Shown piece after piece: positions 41,480 to 49,981 of a stretch of 64,000 bases of DNA. Made by a program: the position numbers and the translations under genes. Numbering within the stretch: the stretch's first letter is position 1; the number at the start of each line of letters is the position of its first letter. The notes under the pieces are model-generated. The model did no database searches and was not told the origin of the DNA. It worked only from the letters and a program-made list of their open reading frames with translations. Source of the stretch: VRUE01 sp963805455 (GTDB lineage Bacteria; Actinomycetota; Thermoleophilia; Solirubrobacterales; 70-9); contig CAWDUJ010000015.1 in NCBI GenBank assembly GCA_963805455.1, positions 62,001 through 126,000 on the forward strand, read 5' to 3'.

Positions 41480-41747
41480 AGTGGTCCTTCCATATGAGGA
41501 GCGGCCGATTGGTCCCGTGGGCCCCATGGCATACCTCGGCGACGAGGGCTTCCTGAGTGGGGAGCGGCATGCTCCGGTGTCCAACCCTGATCGTCTGGGA
41601 AAATCCCGACGCAAAGCTCGCAAGCGGGAGAACCGGACGAATGATTTCTCTTTGAGGCCTCCTCTGTGTGCCCAGGGACGCCTGGGTCAGAAGTTTCGAG
41701 CGCGCGGGAGATTGCCGTCTTGGTCTCCTGACGACTCTTGCCCGGTG

Positions 41748-42341
41748 TCAGTCCGACGGTCCGGTGACACAGCGATATTCAATGGAGGCGTCGGCACCCG
41801 AGGCAAACAAGAACAATTCCGATTCTGATCCGAATACATGCGGAGCAACTGATACTCCTTCGTCGATACTCTGCGATCCAGCCCAGTTGTCCACCGACTT
41901 ATCCACCGGAAGGGTGACCAGGTATGCGGCGAGCTCACCGACCGAGGGCAGACTGCGGCCGGCTCTCGCGCAGGTTTCGACGGCGACTCTGAACTGCGCC
42001 GCCGGCCTACTGGCGGTCTCAAAGCAGTCACCGGCAATCAACACGGTTCCGCCGGGACAACGCAGCTTCGAGCTTTGCTCGATCTGATCGGCGCTCATCC
42101 CGTCGAGACTTTGGGCGTTCAACGCGCTCGGAACCGTGCCCAGGGTGGAGGTCGTGATTTTCGCGCCGGTCACCGCTCCGTTCTTGATTTTCCCCGTGAT
42201 CACCGAGTTCGCCTTGAGCTGTTTGCTCCCGACGGAGTTCTTGGGCAGGCCCGCGGCGACCGCTAAGCCACCGAGGGCAACGAACAGGGCCAGGCAGGAC
42301 GTCACGTTGGCGAACGTGAGCCGGGTCCGCAGAGTCTTCAT
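41748..42341 (-). CDS. Secreted LPKNSVG-motif protein, paralogue 3
   Basis: 197 residues from the ATG preceded by GGAAG. The N-terminal half matches the proteins at 3518 and 5653 (MKTLRTRLTFANVTSCLALF, LPKNSVGSKQLKANSVITGK, GAVTGAKI, LGTVPSA), but the C-terminal half is different: SSKLRCPGGTVLIAGDCFE, VAVETCARAGRSLPSVGELAAY, IEYRCVTGP, with four Cys, resembling a lectin-like or tail-fibre-like domain. A hairpin and an RNA-like motif lie in its upstream region. Confidence 0.78.
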   Translation of the reverse strand: MKTLRTRLTFANVTSCLALFVALGGLAVAAGLPKNSVGSKQLKANSVITGKIKNGAVTGAKITTSTLGTVPSALNAQSLDGMSADQIEQSSKLRCPGGTVLIAGDCFETASRPAAQFRVAVETCARAGRSLPSVGELAAYLVTLPVDKSVDNWAGSQSIDEGVSVAPHVFGSESELFLFASGADASIEYRCVTGPSD

Positions 42342-42429
42342 TTGGCTTCCATTTCGGAGAGAGGGAAAGGACAAGACTGCTGATCGACTATCTCACTCAA
42401 TGGATGACCATGGCTTCGGCTCCACAACA

Positions 42430-42461
42430 GAAAACGCCCCGCCGGGGAGGCGAGGCGTTTC
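42430..42461 (-). terminator. Hairpin with T-run on minus strand
   Basis: On the minus strand AAACGCCTCGCC pairs with GGCGGGGCGTTT (one G-U pair) and is followed by a T-run, so it can terminate minus-strand transcription 89 nt before the LPKNSVG gene at 42341, as a leader attenuator would. On the plus strand the same position is a C-A mismatch. Confidence 0.55.
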
Positions 42462-42509
42462 TGGGGTTACTACAGGGAGGAGAGATATGTATCTCTATAT
42501 ATGTGGATC
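42456..42509 (+). repeat. RNA-like repeat motif, copy 2
   Basis: 54-nt copy of the motif at 34163-34214: CGTTTCTGGGGTTACTACAG, then GGAGGAGAG, then a stem with arms 42485-42492 and 42497-42504, then GTGGATC. Eight base pairs form on the plus strand, including two G-U pairs. Confidence 0.6.
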
Positions 42510-42756
42510 GATGGGAGGTAGGTAGGGCCCTTATTGCGTCGCGGGCGCTCATCAAGGGAGTTCGATGGGCACCGTATGGGCGGCGCCAGACCCAACCGGG
42601 AAGTTCGTCTAAAGCAAGCCTTTCATCGGTCCTTCTCTGCGAATCCTTGAATCAGAATACGAACATACGTGCGATTTATGTGTGAGCCGAGTCACAGAGC
42701 TCTCCGTAGATCCCACGTTCGGCAAGCTAGTACCCAATTCTAAGGATTGACTAACC

Positions 42757-43608
42757 ATGGCGCAAGGTTCGCCTAAAAACAGTGGAATCCCTGCAGATCA
42801 CGGATTTCCCAGTACCGTTGCAGCGGTGAAGAAGGCCCGAATCGACGCCGTGCTTGCTGATCGCGGCCTCTTTCCGTCCCGAACGGCGGCAGCTGGCGCC
42901 GTCCGTGCCGGCGCTGTGCGCGTCGGCGGCGACGGCCCCGTCGCGCTGCGCCCGAGCCAGCTGGTCGAGCCCGATGCCGAACTCGTGGTCGATTCGGGCC
43001 CCAGATTCGTCTCCCGCGGCGGAATCAAGCTCGACAATGCGTTGAGCGCTCTCGGAATCGACGTCGCCTGCCGTGACTGCATGGATGTCGGCGCCTCGAC
43101 CGGCGGCTTCACCGATTGCCTCCTGCAGCGCGGCGCGACCCGCGTAATCGCCCTCGATGTCGCCTACGGACAGATCGACCTCGGCCTGAGAGAGGATCCG
43201 CGGGTGACCGTGATCGAGCGTCTCAACGCCCGCAGCCTCGAGCCCGCCGACCTGCCGTTCGCGCCCGACCTGGCCACGGTCGACGTCTCGTTCATCTCGC
43301 TGACCAAGATCCTGCCCGCGGTCGCGGCCTGCACCGAGACCGGCGCCGAGGTCCTGGCGATGGTCAAGCCGCAGTTCGAGCTCGGCCGCGCGCGCGTCGG
43401 CCGGGGCGTCGTCCACGATCCCGCCGACCGGCGCGAGGCGATCCTCACGGTCGCCTCCGCGGCGCGCGGCCTCGGCCTGCCGATTCGGGGCTTTGCCTCA
43501 TCGGGGCTGGCCGGGCCGAAGGGGAACCTCGAGACCTTCGTCTGGTGCGGGGGAGTGGGCGAGGAGGTCGCCGACCTCGAGGCGGCGGTCGAGGCGGTCG
43601 AACCATGA
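42757..43608 (+). CDS. tlyA: TlyA family rRNA 2'-O-methyltransferase / hemolysin
   Basis: 283 residues from the ATG with AAGGA 10 nt upstream. Homologues start near KKARIDAVLADRG, which would fit the GTG at 42826 (260 residues), so the first 23 residues may not be translated. An S4-like RNA-binding domain (RTAAAGAVRAGAVRV, SRGGIKLDNAL) is followed by a Rossmann methyltransferase (CMDVGASTGGFTDCLLQRGA, ALDVAYGQ, DLATVDVSFISLTKILPA, MVKPQFELGR). It methylates 16S and 23S rRNA in actinobacteria. The stop overlaps nadK (ATGA). Confidence 0.92.
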   Translation: MAQGSPKNSGIPADHGFPSTVAAVKKARIDAVLADRGLFPSRTAAAGAVRAGAVRVGGDGPVALRPSQLVEPDAELVVDSGPRFVSRGGIKLDNALSALGIDVACRDCMDVGASTGGFTDCLLQRGATRVIALDVAYGQIDLGLREDPRVTVIERLNARSLEPADLPFAPDLATVDVSFISLTKILPAVAACTETGAEVLAMVKPQFELGRARVGRGVVHDPADRREAILTVASAARGLGLPIRGFASSGLAGPKGNLETFVWCGGVGEEVADLEAAVEAVEP

Positions 43609-44459
43609 GCCGGGCAGCGGTTGCGGCACTGATCACCCACTCCCACCCGCCGGCGACGACCGACGCGGTCGAGATCGCGATTTCCGCGGCTCTCGCCGGG
43701 TCCTGCCGACTGGTCGCGACTCCCGACGAGATCGCGAAGCACGGCGCCGCGGCCGAGGAGATCGAGACCGTAGAGGAGCTGCCGAGCGACGTCGACCTCT
43801 GCCTCGTACTCGGCGGCGACGGCTCGATCCTCCACGCGCTGCGGCACTTCGCCCGCACCGGGGTCCCTGTATTCGGGGTCAACTTCGGCACCGTCGGGTT
43901 CCTCGCCGCGGTCGAGCGCGACGAGGTCCGTTCGGGAATCGAACGCGCGCTCGCCGGCGAGCTCGAGATGGTCGACCTGCCCGGGCTCGAGGTCGAGATC
44001 GACGGCGAGACGCAGATCGCCTTCAACGACGTCAGCTTCATCCGCCGCCCGCACGACCGTGTCGCGGAGCTGACCTACCGGATCGCGGCCGAGGTCGTAG
44101 GCGATGTCCGCTGCGACGGCCTCGTGGCCGCGACCCCGGCCGGCTCGACCGGCTACAACCTCGCCAACCAGGGCCCGATCCTGGCCTGGGGCGTCGAGGG
44201 CTACGTGGTCAGCTACATCTCGCCGCACTCGTTGACCGCGCGGGCGCTCGTCGTCGCCCCCGACGACGTCCTCCACGTGGGCAACGCCGAGGCGCGTGAG
44301 CCGGTCGACGTCTCGGTCGACGGCAACCAGTCGGGGACACTGGGACCGGGCGATGAGCTCGCGGTCCGATTCGCCAATAAAGCCGGCACGCTGGCCCAGC
44401 TCCCGGGCTCGAGCTTCTACCAGCGGATCCGCGAGAAGTTCGGCCACCTCGCCGTCTGA
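43605..44459 (+). CDS. nadK: NAD kinase
   Basis: 284 residues, ATP-dependent NAD phosphorylation giving NADP. Signature GGDG in LVLGGDGSILHAL, FGVNFGTVGFLAAVE, NDVSFIRRP, TPAGSTGYNLANQGPI and SPHSLTARALVV. The ATG overlaps tlyA by 4 bp, the conserved actinobacterial pair. recN would normally follow; here an MFS transporter gene is between. Confidence 0.95.
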   Translation: MSRAAVAALITHSHPPATTDAVEIAISAALAGSCRLVATPDEIAKHGAAAEEIETVEELPSDVDLCLVLGGDGSILHALRHFARTGVPVFGVNFGTVGFLAAVERDEVRSGIERALAGELEMVDLPGLEVEIDGETQIAFNDVSFIRRPHDRVAELTYRIAAEVVGDVRCDGLVAATPAGSTGYNLANQGPILAWGVEGYVVSYISPHSLTARALVVAPDDVLHVGNAEAREPVDVSVDGNQSGTLGPGDELAVRFANKAGTLAQLPGSSFYQRIREKFGHLAV

Positions 44460-44493
44460 GCCGACGGGCACCGTTCTCTAGGGTTTGCCGAGC

Positions 44494-46023
44494 ATGGAGC
44501 GCAAATGGTGGACCCTCGTCCTGATCTCGATCGCGACGTTCATGTTGCTGTTGGACATCACGGTCGTGAACGTCGCGTTGCCGGATATCCGCACCGACCT
44601 CAACGCGAGCCTCTCCAGCCTGCAATGGGTCGTCGACGCCTACTCCCTGATGCTGGCTTCGATCCTGCTCACGGCGGGCTCGCTCGGTGACCGGCTCGGC
44701 CGGCGCCGCGTCTTCACGATCGGATTCGCGATCTTCACCTTTGCCTCGTTCCTCTGCGGGATCGCCGGCGATCCGACCCTGCTGAACCTCGCCCGCGGCC
44801 TGCAGGGTGTCGGCGGCGCCGGGATGTTCGCGACCTCGCTGGCTCTGATCGGCCAGGAGTTCCACGGCAAAGACCGGGCGACCGCGTTCGGTGTCTGGGG
44901 AGCGACGATCGGCGGCGCGGTCGCGATCGGCCCGCTTGTGGGCGGCGTGATCACCGAGCACCTCGGCTGGGAATGGATCTTCTTCGTCAACATTCCGATC
45001 GGGCTGGTGGCGATAGCGCTGACCGAGATGAAGCTGGTCAACGTCGCCGCCCAGGATCCGCAGCCGATCGACTTCCCCGGCCTCGTCACCTTCTCGGTCG
45101 CCCTCTTCCTGCTGATCTTCGGCCTGATCCGCGCCAACCCCGAGGGCTGGGGCAGCCCGATGATCGTCGCCTCGCTCGGCGGCGCGGTGGCGCTCCTGCT
45201 CGCCTTCGTCGCGATCGAGGCGCGCAGCACCCACCCGATGCTCGACCTCGCTCTGTTCCGCAACCCCGCCTTCAACGGCGTCTCCGCGGTCGCCTTCGGG
45301 CTCTCGGGCGGGATGTTCGCGATGTTCCTCTACCTGACGATCTACATGCAGGGCGTCCTCGGCTTCTCGCCGCTCGAGGCCGGGCTGCGGTTCCTGCCGC
45401 TGACGTTCCTCTCGTTCATCGCCTCGCCGATCGCGGGCACGCTCTCCAACCGGATCCCGATCCGGGTCCTGCTCGGGCTGGGCCTGGGCCTGGTCGGGGT
45501 CGGCCTGCTGCTGATGCACGGGGTCAGCCCCGACTCGGAGTGGACGACGCTGCTGGCCGGCTTCATCGTCGCCGGCGTCGGCATCGGAACCACCAACCCT
45601 GGGATCGGCCAGGCGGCGATCGCCGTCGTCCCGGTCGAGAAATCCGGGATGGGATCGGGGATCAACACGACCTTCCGCCAGGTCGGGATCGCCACCGGCG
45701 TCGCCGCGCTCGGAGCGATCTTCCAGTCGCGGGTCGACTCGAAGCTCACCAATCTGCTGCCGAACGCCCCGCACGGATTCTCCGAACTCGTCGCCTCGGG
45801 GGGCTCCAAAGCCGCGGTCGAAGTCGCGCCGCCGGGGTCACAGGCGGAATACGCCCACGCCTCGACCGTCGCCTTCGTCAGCGGCTTCAACGAGATCATC
45901 CTGATCGCCGCCGCCCTCTCGTTCGTCGGCGCCGCGCTCGGCTTCGTCCTCGTCCGCTCGAGGCACTTCGTTCAGGCGACCGGCGCGGAGCCCGAGTCGG
46001 TCGCCGAGCCGGTCGCCGCCTAG
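44494..46023 (+). CDS. MFS drug transporter, DHA2 (EmrB/QacA) family
   Basis: 509 residues from ATG (a TTG three codons upstream is possible). About fourteen membrane helices. The DHA2 signature LDITVVNVALPDI is in helix 1; loop 2-3 motif is GSLGDRLGRRRVFTIG; motif C is in GATIGGAVAIGPLVGGVI. A proton-driven multidrug or metabolite exporter is likely. It sits between nadK and recN, where most actinobacteria have no gene, so it is probably an insertion. TAGGGT ends 9 nt before the ATG. Confidence 0.95.
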   Translation: MERKWWTLVLISIATFMLLLDITVVNVALPDIRTDLNASLSSLQWVVDAYSLMLASILLTAGSLGDRLGRRRVFTIGFAIFTFASFLCGIAGDPTLLNLARGLQGVGGAGMFATSLALIGQEFHGKDRATAFGVWGATIGGAVAIGPLVGGVITEHLGWEWIFFVNIPIGLVAIALTEMKLVNVAAQDPQPIDFPGLVTFSVALFLLIFGLIRANPEGWGSPMIVASLGGAVALLLAFVAIEARSTHPMLDLALFRNPAFNGVSAVAFGLSGGMFAMFLYLTIYMQGVLGFSPLEAGLRFLPLTFLSFIASPIAGTLSNRIPIRVLLGLGLGLVGVGLLLMHGVSPDSEWTTLLAGFIVAGVGIGTTNPGIGQAAIAVVPVEKSGMGSGINTTFRQVGIATGVAALGAIFQSRVDSKLTNLLPNAPHGFSELVASGGSKAAVEVAPPGSQAEYAHASTVAFVSGFNEIILIAAALSFVGAALGFVLVRSRHFVQATGAEPESVAEPVAA

Positions 46024-46054
46024 AAGCCGCCGCAGCGGGTGCTACACAGAGGGC

Positions 46055-47737
46055 GTGCTCCGAGAGCTGCGAATCGAGAACCTGCTGTTGATCGAGAGGG
46101 CCGAGCTCCGGCTCGGCTCCGGCCTCAACGCGATCACCGGTGAGACGGGGGCGGGAAAGACCGTCCTCGCCCACTCGCTCGATCTCCTGATGGGCGGCAG
46201 GGCGCGCCCTCAGATCGTCCGCCCGGGAGCCGACGAGGCATGGGTCGAGGGCTGCTTCGACATTCCGGCGGGCCTGCTCGATGAGCCGGAGATGGGCGAG
46301 CTCGCCGAGCGCCTGCCGACCGGCGTCGAGGAGGTCGTGCTCGGGCGACGGGTGTCGGCCTCGGGCCGGACCGCGGCGTTCGTCGGCGGCCGGGCCGCCT
46401 CGGCGGCGGACCTGAAACTGCTCGGCGGGCGGCTGCTCGCCTTCTACGGCCAGCACGAGCACCGCAAGCTGACGATTTCCTCGGCCCAAACCGAGATCCT
46501 CGACGGCTTCGCGGGGACCGATCACCTGGCCCTCCGCGACAAATATCGCGAGTCATTTCGGCGGGCCCTCGCCCTCGAGGCAGAGCTGGCGGAGCTGCGT
46601 GAGCGTGACGGCACGCGTGAGCGCGACCTCGACCTACTCCGCTACGAGCTCTCCGAGATCGAGTCCGTCGCCCCGGAGCCGGACGAGCTCGAGGGGCTCG
46701 GGGTCGATCGCGAGCGGCTGCGTCATGCCGAGGGCCTTCGCGAGGCCGCCGCCGGAGCGGCGGAGGGAGCGACCGGGGCAGCGGACGGCGACGAGGCCGG
46801 CGCCGCGGGCGCGATCGCCGCGGCCGGGGCGCTGCTGACCGGGGTCGGCGGCGTCGATCCAAAGCTCGATGCGATCGGCGAGCGGCTCGCTGCGCTGGCG
46901 GTCGAGCTCGACGATGTCGCGGGCGAGCTGCGCGCCTACCTCGACGGGATCGATGCCGATCCCGAGCGTCTGGCCGGGATCGAAGAGCGGCTCGATGCGG
47001 TCGACCGCCTAACCCGCAAGCACGGCGGCGACGTCGCCTCGGTACTCGCGCACGCCGAGCATTGTCGGGCCGAGATCGACCGGCTCGAGTCCTCCGAGGT
47101 GCAGACCGCCGAGCTCGAGGAGGCCCTGACCAAGGCCACGGCGCAGCGGGCAAAACACGCGAAGCGCCTGAGCAAGGGGCGGAGCAACGCCGCCGGTGCT
47201 CTCGGAGAGCGCGTCGCATCCGAGCTCGGCCGCCTCGCGATGCCGGGGGCGACGCTCGAGGTCGTGCTCGAGCCCCATCCCGACGGCTTTGGGCCCAACG
47301 GGGCGGAGGGGATCGAGCTACAGCTCGCGCCCAACCCCGGGATCAAGGCCGCGCCACTCCGCGACGCCGCCTCCGGGGGCGAGCTCTCGCGGGTGATGCT
47401 CGCCCTGACCGGACTCGGTGCCGCCGCCGGCGCCGGAACCCTGGTCTTCGATGAGATCGACGCCGGGATTGGTGGCAACACCGCCCGCACCGTCGGCGAG
47501 CGGCTCAAGGACCTTGGCGAGACCAGGCAGGTCATCTGCATCACCCACCTGCCGCAGGTCGCGTCACTGGCATCGACCCACTTCCGGCTCGAGAAGGACC
47601 GCGGCGAGCCGGCGCGGGCGACGGTGCAGCAGCTCGACGGCGACGGCGTCATCGAGGAGATCCGCCGGATGCTCGGTGGAGACGGCGCCGGGGACGCCGC
47701 CGAGCGCCACGCCCGAGAGCTGCTCGCAGCGGCCTGA
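46055..47737 (+). CDS. recN: DNA repair protein RecN
   Basis: 560 residues, SMC-like ATPase in double-strand break repair. Walker A in NAITGETGAGKTVLAHSL, coiled-coil arms across the middle third (Glu/Arg/Ala-rich), ABC signature in ASGGELSRVMLAL, Walker B in LVFDEIDAGIGG and CITHLPQVASLA. The start is GTG, with TACACA ending 6 nt upstream. An Ala/Gly/Glu-rich insert around residues 228-270 is longer than usual. A degenerate mini-cistron follows. Confidence 0.96.
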   Translation: MLRELRIENLLLIERAELRLGSGLNAITGETGAGKTVLAHSLDLLMGGRARPQIVRPGADEAWVEGCFDIPAGLLDEPEMGELAERLPTGVEEVVLGRRVSASGRTAAFVGGRAASAADLKLLGGRLLAFYGQHEHRKLTISSAQTEILDGFAGTDHLALRDKYRESFRRALALEAELAELRERDGTRERDLDLLRYELSEIESVAPEPDELEGLGVDRERLRHAEGLREAAAGAAEGATGAADGDEAGAAGAIAAAGALLTGVGGVDPKLDAIGERLAALAVELDDVAGELRAYLDGIDADPERLAGIEERLDAVDRLTRKHGGDVASVLAHAEHCRAEIDRLESSEVQTAELEEALTKATAQRAKHAKRLSKGRSNAAGALGERVASELGRLAMPGATLEVVLEPHPDGFGPNGAEGIELQLAPNPGIKAAPLRDAASGGELSRVMLALTGLGAAAGAGTLVFDEIDAGIGGNTARTVGERLKDLGETRQVICITHLPQVASLASTHFRLEKDRGEPARATVQQLDGDGVIEEIRRMLGGDGAGDAAERHARELLAAA

Positions 47738-47802
47738 GCGCGCGGAACGAGCAAGCGTGCATATCTGATTCCTCGCGTCGCTGGTGAAGCGATCGATTGT
47801 CA
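47736..47802 (+). repeat. Mini-cistron repeat, degenerate copy 3 (between recN and steA)
   Basis: The nucleotide core GCGGAACGAGCAAGCGTGCATA matches the other copies in pieces (GAGCAAGCGTGCATATCTG), but the frame is broken: an inserted base near the start removes the initiation codon and TGG (Trp) has become TGA. It begins at the recN stop and ends 32 nt before the steA ATG. This is the only copy without a complete ORF and the only one not overlapping the next start. Confidence 0.8.
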
Positions 47803-47834
47803 TTCCCCCGTGCCGAGGCGGGTACTCTCAACCG

Positions 47835-49022
47835 ATGGCTACCGCCAGTCGCCGTCGCTTTCCTGCGCTGCTCACGCGTCGTAACGGGGACTCCGCGGAC
47901 GGTGCGGTGCGCGGCTCGGCGCGGCTCGGCCGCCGCACAAAGCACCTGGTGAAACGCCTCCGTCCCGGTGAGGTGGCGGTGATCGACCACCGCAACATCG
48001 ACCGGATCGCCGCCGAGGAGCTGATCGCAACCGGGGCTAGGGCCGTCCTCAACGCCTCCGAGTCAACCGACGGCCGCTATCCGAACGCGGGGCCGCTGAT
48101 GCTTGCCCGCGCCGGCATCGTCCTCGTCGACTTCCCGGACTCGGACCCGTTCGAGGCGCTCGAGGACGGCGACTCTGTGACGGTCTTCGACGGCACCGTC
48201 AGCGTCGCCGGCAAGGTCGTGATCCGCGGCCGTGAACTCGGCACCGAGGAGCTCTCCCGCCGCTTCGACGAGCAGCGCGAGCGGGTCGACGAGGCGCTCG
48301 CAGAATTCGCCGAGAACACCGTCGCCCATGTCCGGATGGAGACCGACCTCCTCACCGACAGGGTGGAGTTCCCGCACACGCGGACCTCGTTTCGCGACCG
48401 CCAGGTCCTGATCGTCGTCCGCGGCGAGCGCCACCGCCGCGACCTCAAGGCCCTCCGCGCCTACATCCGCGACGTCCGCCCGGTGATCGTCGCCGTCGAC
48501 GGGGGCGCCGACGGGGTCCTCGCAGAGGGGCTGAAGCCCGACCTGATCCTCGGCGACATGGACTCGGCCGGCGACGAGGCGCTCCGCTGCGGTGCCGAGA
48601 TCATCGTCCACGCCTACCCCGACGGCCGTGCCCCCGGACGCGAGCGAGTGGTCGAGATGGGGATCGACCACACGATCGTTCCCGCCGCCGGGACCAGCGA
48701 GGACGTGGCGATGCTGATGGCCTACGAGAAGGGGGCCGACCTGATCGTCAGCGTCGGCGCCCACTTCAACCTGATCGAGTTCCTCGACCGCAAGCGCGGC
48801 GGGATGTCCTCGACCTTCCTCACCAGGCTGCGGATCGGCGAGAAGCTGGTCGACGCCAAGGGCGTCAGCCGCCTCTACAACCCGGGCACGGGTTTCGGTC
48901 CGGCGGCGCTGTTCATCGCCGCCTTCGCGATCCTGCTCGCGATCATCGTGATCGCCTCTCCGGCGCTCAGCGACCTCTCCGAACTGGTCTGGCTGAAGAT
49001 CCGGATTTGGCTGAGCATCTAG
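47835..49022 (+). CDS. steA: SteA-like septation protein (putative cytokinetic ring protein)
   Basis: 395 residues. Cytoplasmic part with a thiamine-pyrophosphokinase-like fold (IVAVDGGADGVLAEGL, DLILGDMDSAGDEAL) and one C-terminal membrane helix (GPAALFIAAFAILLAIIVIA). This matches SteA, which in corynebacteria acts with SteB in septum formation and lies between recN and steB in the same order. The ATG at 47835 was chosen because the protein then begins ASRRRFPALLTRR; a GTG further upstream lies in the degenerate repeat. Confidence 0.9.
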   Translation: MATASRRRFPALLTRRNGDSADGAVRGSARLGRRTKHLVKRLRPGEVAVIDHRNIDRIAAEELIATGARAVLNASESTDGRYPNAGPLMLARAGIVLVDFPDSDPFEALEDGDSVTVFDGTVSVAGKVVIRGRELGTEELSRRFDEQRERVDEALAEFAENTVAHVRMETDLLTDRVEFPHTRTSFRDRQVLIVVRGERHRRDLKALRAYIRDVRPVIVAVDGGADGVLAEGLKPDLILGDMDSAGDEALRCGAEIIVHAYPDGRAPGRERVVEMGIDHTIVPAAGTSEDVAMLMAYEKGADLIVSVGAHFNLIEFLDRKRGGMSSTFLTRLRIGEKLVDAKGVSRLYNPGTGFGPAALFIAAFAILLAIIVIASPALSDLSELVWLKIRIWLSI

Positions 49023-49043
49023 TGCCCTAGCCTTTCCAGCCTG

Positions 49044-49913
49044 ATGGGCTATAGCGCGCGCTACCACGCGACCTCGCTGATCGCGATCTTCCTCGCCCTC
49101 GCAATCGGGGTCGTGATCGGTGCTGCCCTCGGCGGCAACACGATCGACAACACCCGCAAGGACCTCGAGCACAGCCTGACCGGCAACCTCGAGGATGCCC
49201 GCAACCACGCCGAGGAACTGAGTGTGAAGCTCGGCCAGGCGAACGAATTTTCCGACGAGGTCTACCCGGTCCTTGTCCGCAACGACCTGCGGGCGAAGCG
49301 GATCGGGGTGGTCGCGATCGGCGGCCTCCCCGGTGAGATCTCGGGGGCGATCGACGACGCGCTGGGGCCGACCGGAGGCAGGCTGGTGGCGGTCGGCGTC
49401 ATCCGCGAGCCGGTCGACATGCGCTCGCTCGCCGGCGACCTCTCGAAGACCCGCTTCGCCGACCTCGAACAGAACCCCGACGCCCAGACCGAATTCGCGA
49501 CCGGTGTCGGCCGCCAGCTGGTGCTCGGCGGCAACCTGCTCGAGCGCGTTCGCGGCCACCTCTTCTCGCGCGCCAGCGGCAACTTCCGCGCCCTCGACGG
49601 CATGATTGTCGTCCGCGCACAGCCGCAGGACATGGGGCCGGTCCAGCGCTCGACCGCCGGGCGGCTCGAATCGGGGCTGCTCGGCGGGGTCGCCTCGACG
49701 CGGGTGCCCGCGGTCGGGGTCGAGGCGTCTGACGCCGAACCCTCCTCGATCTCCTTCTTCGGATCCAACGACCTCGCGAGCGTCGACAACGTCGACCAGA
49801 GCGCCGGCAAGCTGTCGACGGTCCTCGCCCTGCTCGGCGCCGAGGGGAGCTTCGGAGTCAAGGGCTCCGCCGACCAGCTGCTCCCCGACCTGCTCGCCCC
49901 CCACCAGAAGTGA
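49044..49913 (+). CDS. steB: SteB/MctB-like membrane-anchored protein (DUF3186)
   Basis: 289 residues. The N-terminus MGYSARYHATSLIAIFLALA is a conserved family signature containing the single membrane helix; it is followed by a coiled coil (about 35-75) and an extracytoplasmic domain. Family members are called copper transporter MctB in mycobacteria and SteB in corynebacteria. TAGCCT ends 10 nt before the ATG. Its stop overlaps the start of the following mini-cistron (GTGA). Confidence 0.9.
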   Translation: MGYSARYHATSLIAIFLALAIGVVIGAALGGNTIDNTRKDLEHSLTGNLEDARNHAEELSVKLGQANEFSDEVYPVLVRNDLRAKRIGVVAIGGLPGEISGAIDDALGPTGGRLVAVGVIREPVDMRSLAGDLSKTRFADLEQNPDAQTEFATGVGRQLVLGGNLLERVRGHLFSRASGNFRALDGMIVVRAQPQDMGPVQRSTAGRLESGLLGGVASTRVPAVGVEASDAEPSSISFFGSNDLASVDNVDQSAGKLSTVLALLGAEGSFGVKGSADQLLPDLLAPHQK

Positions 49914-49981
49914 GCGCGGTGCGAGCAAGCATGCATATCTGGTTCTTTGCGCAGCGAGCGAAGCGGGAACAGGTGCCGTGA
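49910..49981 (+). repeat. Mini-cistron repeat, copy 4 (23-codon ORF before GT4 gene)
   Basis: Intact copy with GTG start overlapping the steB stop (GTGA) and TGA stop overlapping the next gene's GTG (GTGA), so it is coupled on both sides. Peptide MSAVRASMHIWFFAQR followed by AKREQVP. Glu4 is Val and the C-terminal residues diverge, while ASxHIWFFAQRAK is kept. Confidence 0.85.

Larger units (their letters stand above)
42342..42756. other. Intergenic region between divergent genes
   Basis: 415 bases separating the LPKNSVG gene (minus) and tlyA (plus). It holds the hairpin at 42430-42461 and the RNA-like motif at 42456-42509; the part from 42620 to 42740 is AT-richer than the surroundings. TTGACT at 42747-42752 could serve as a -35 box for tlyA. 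Confidence 0.45.
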
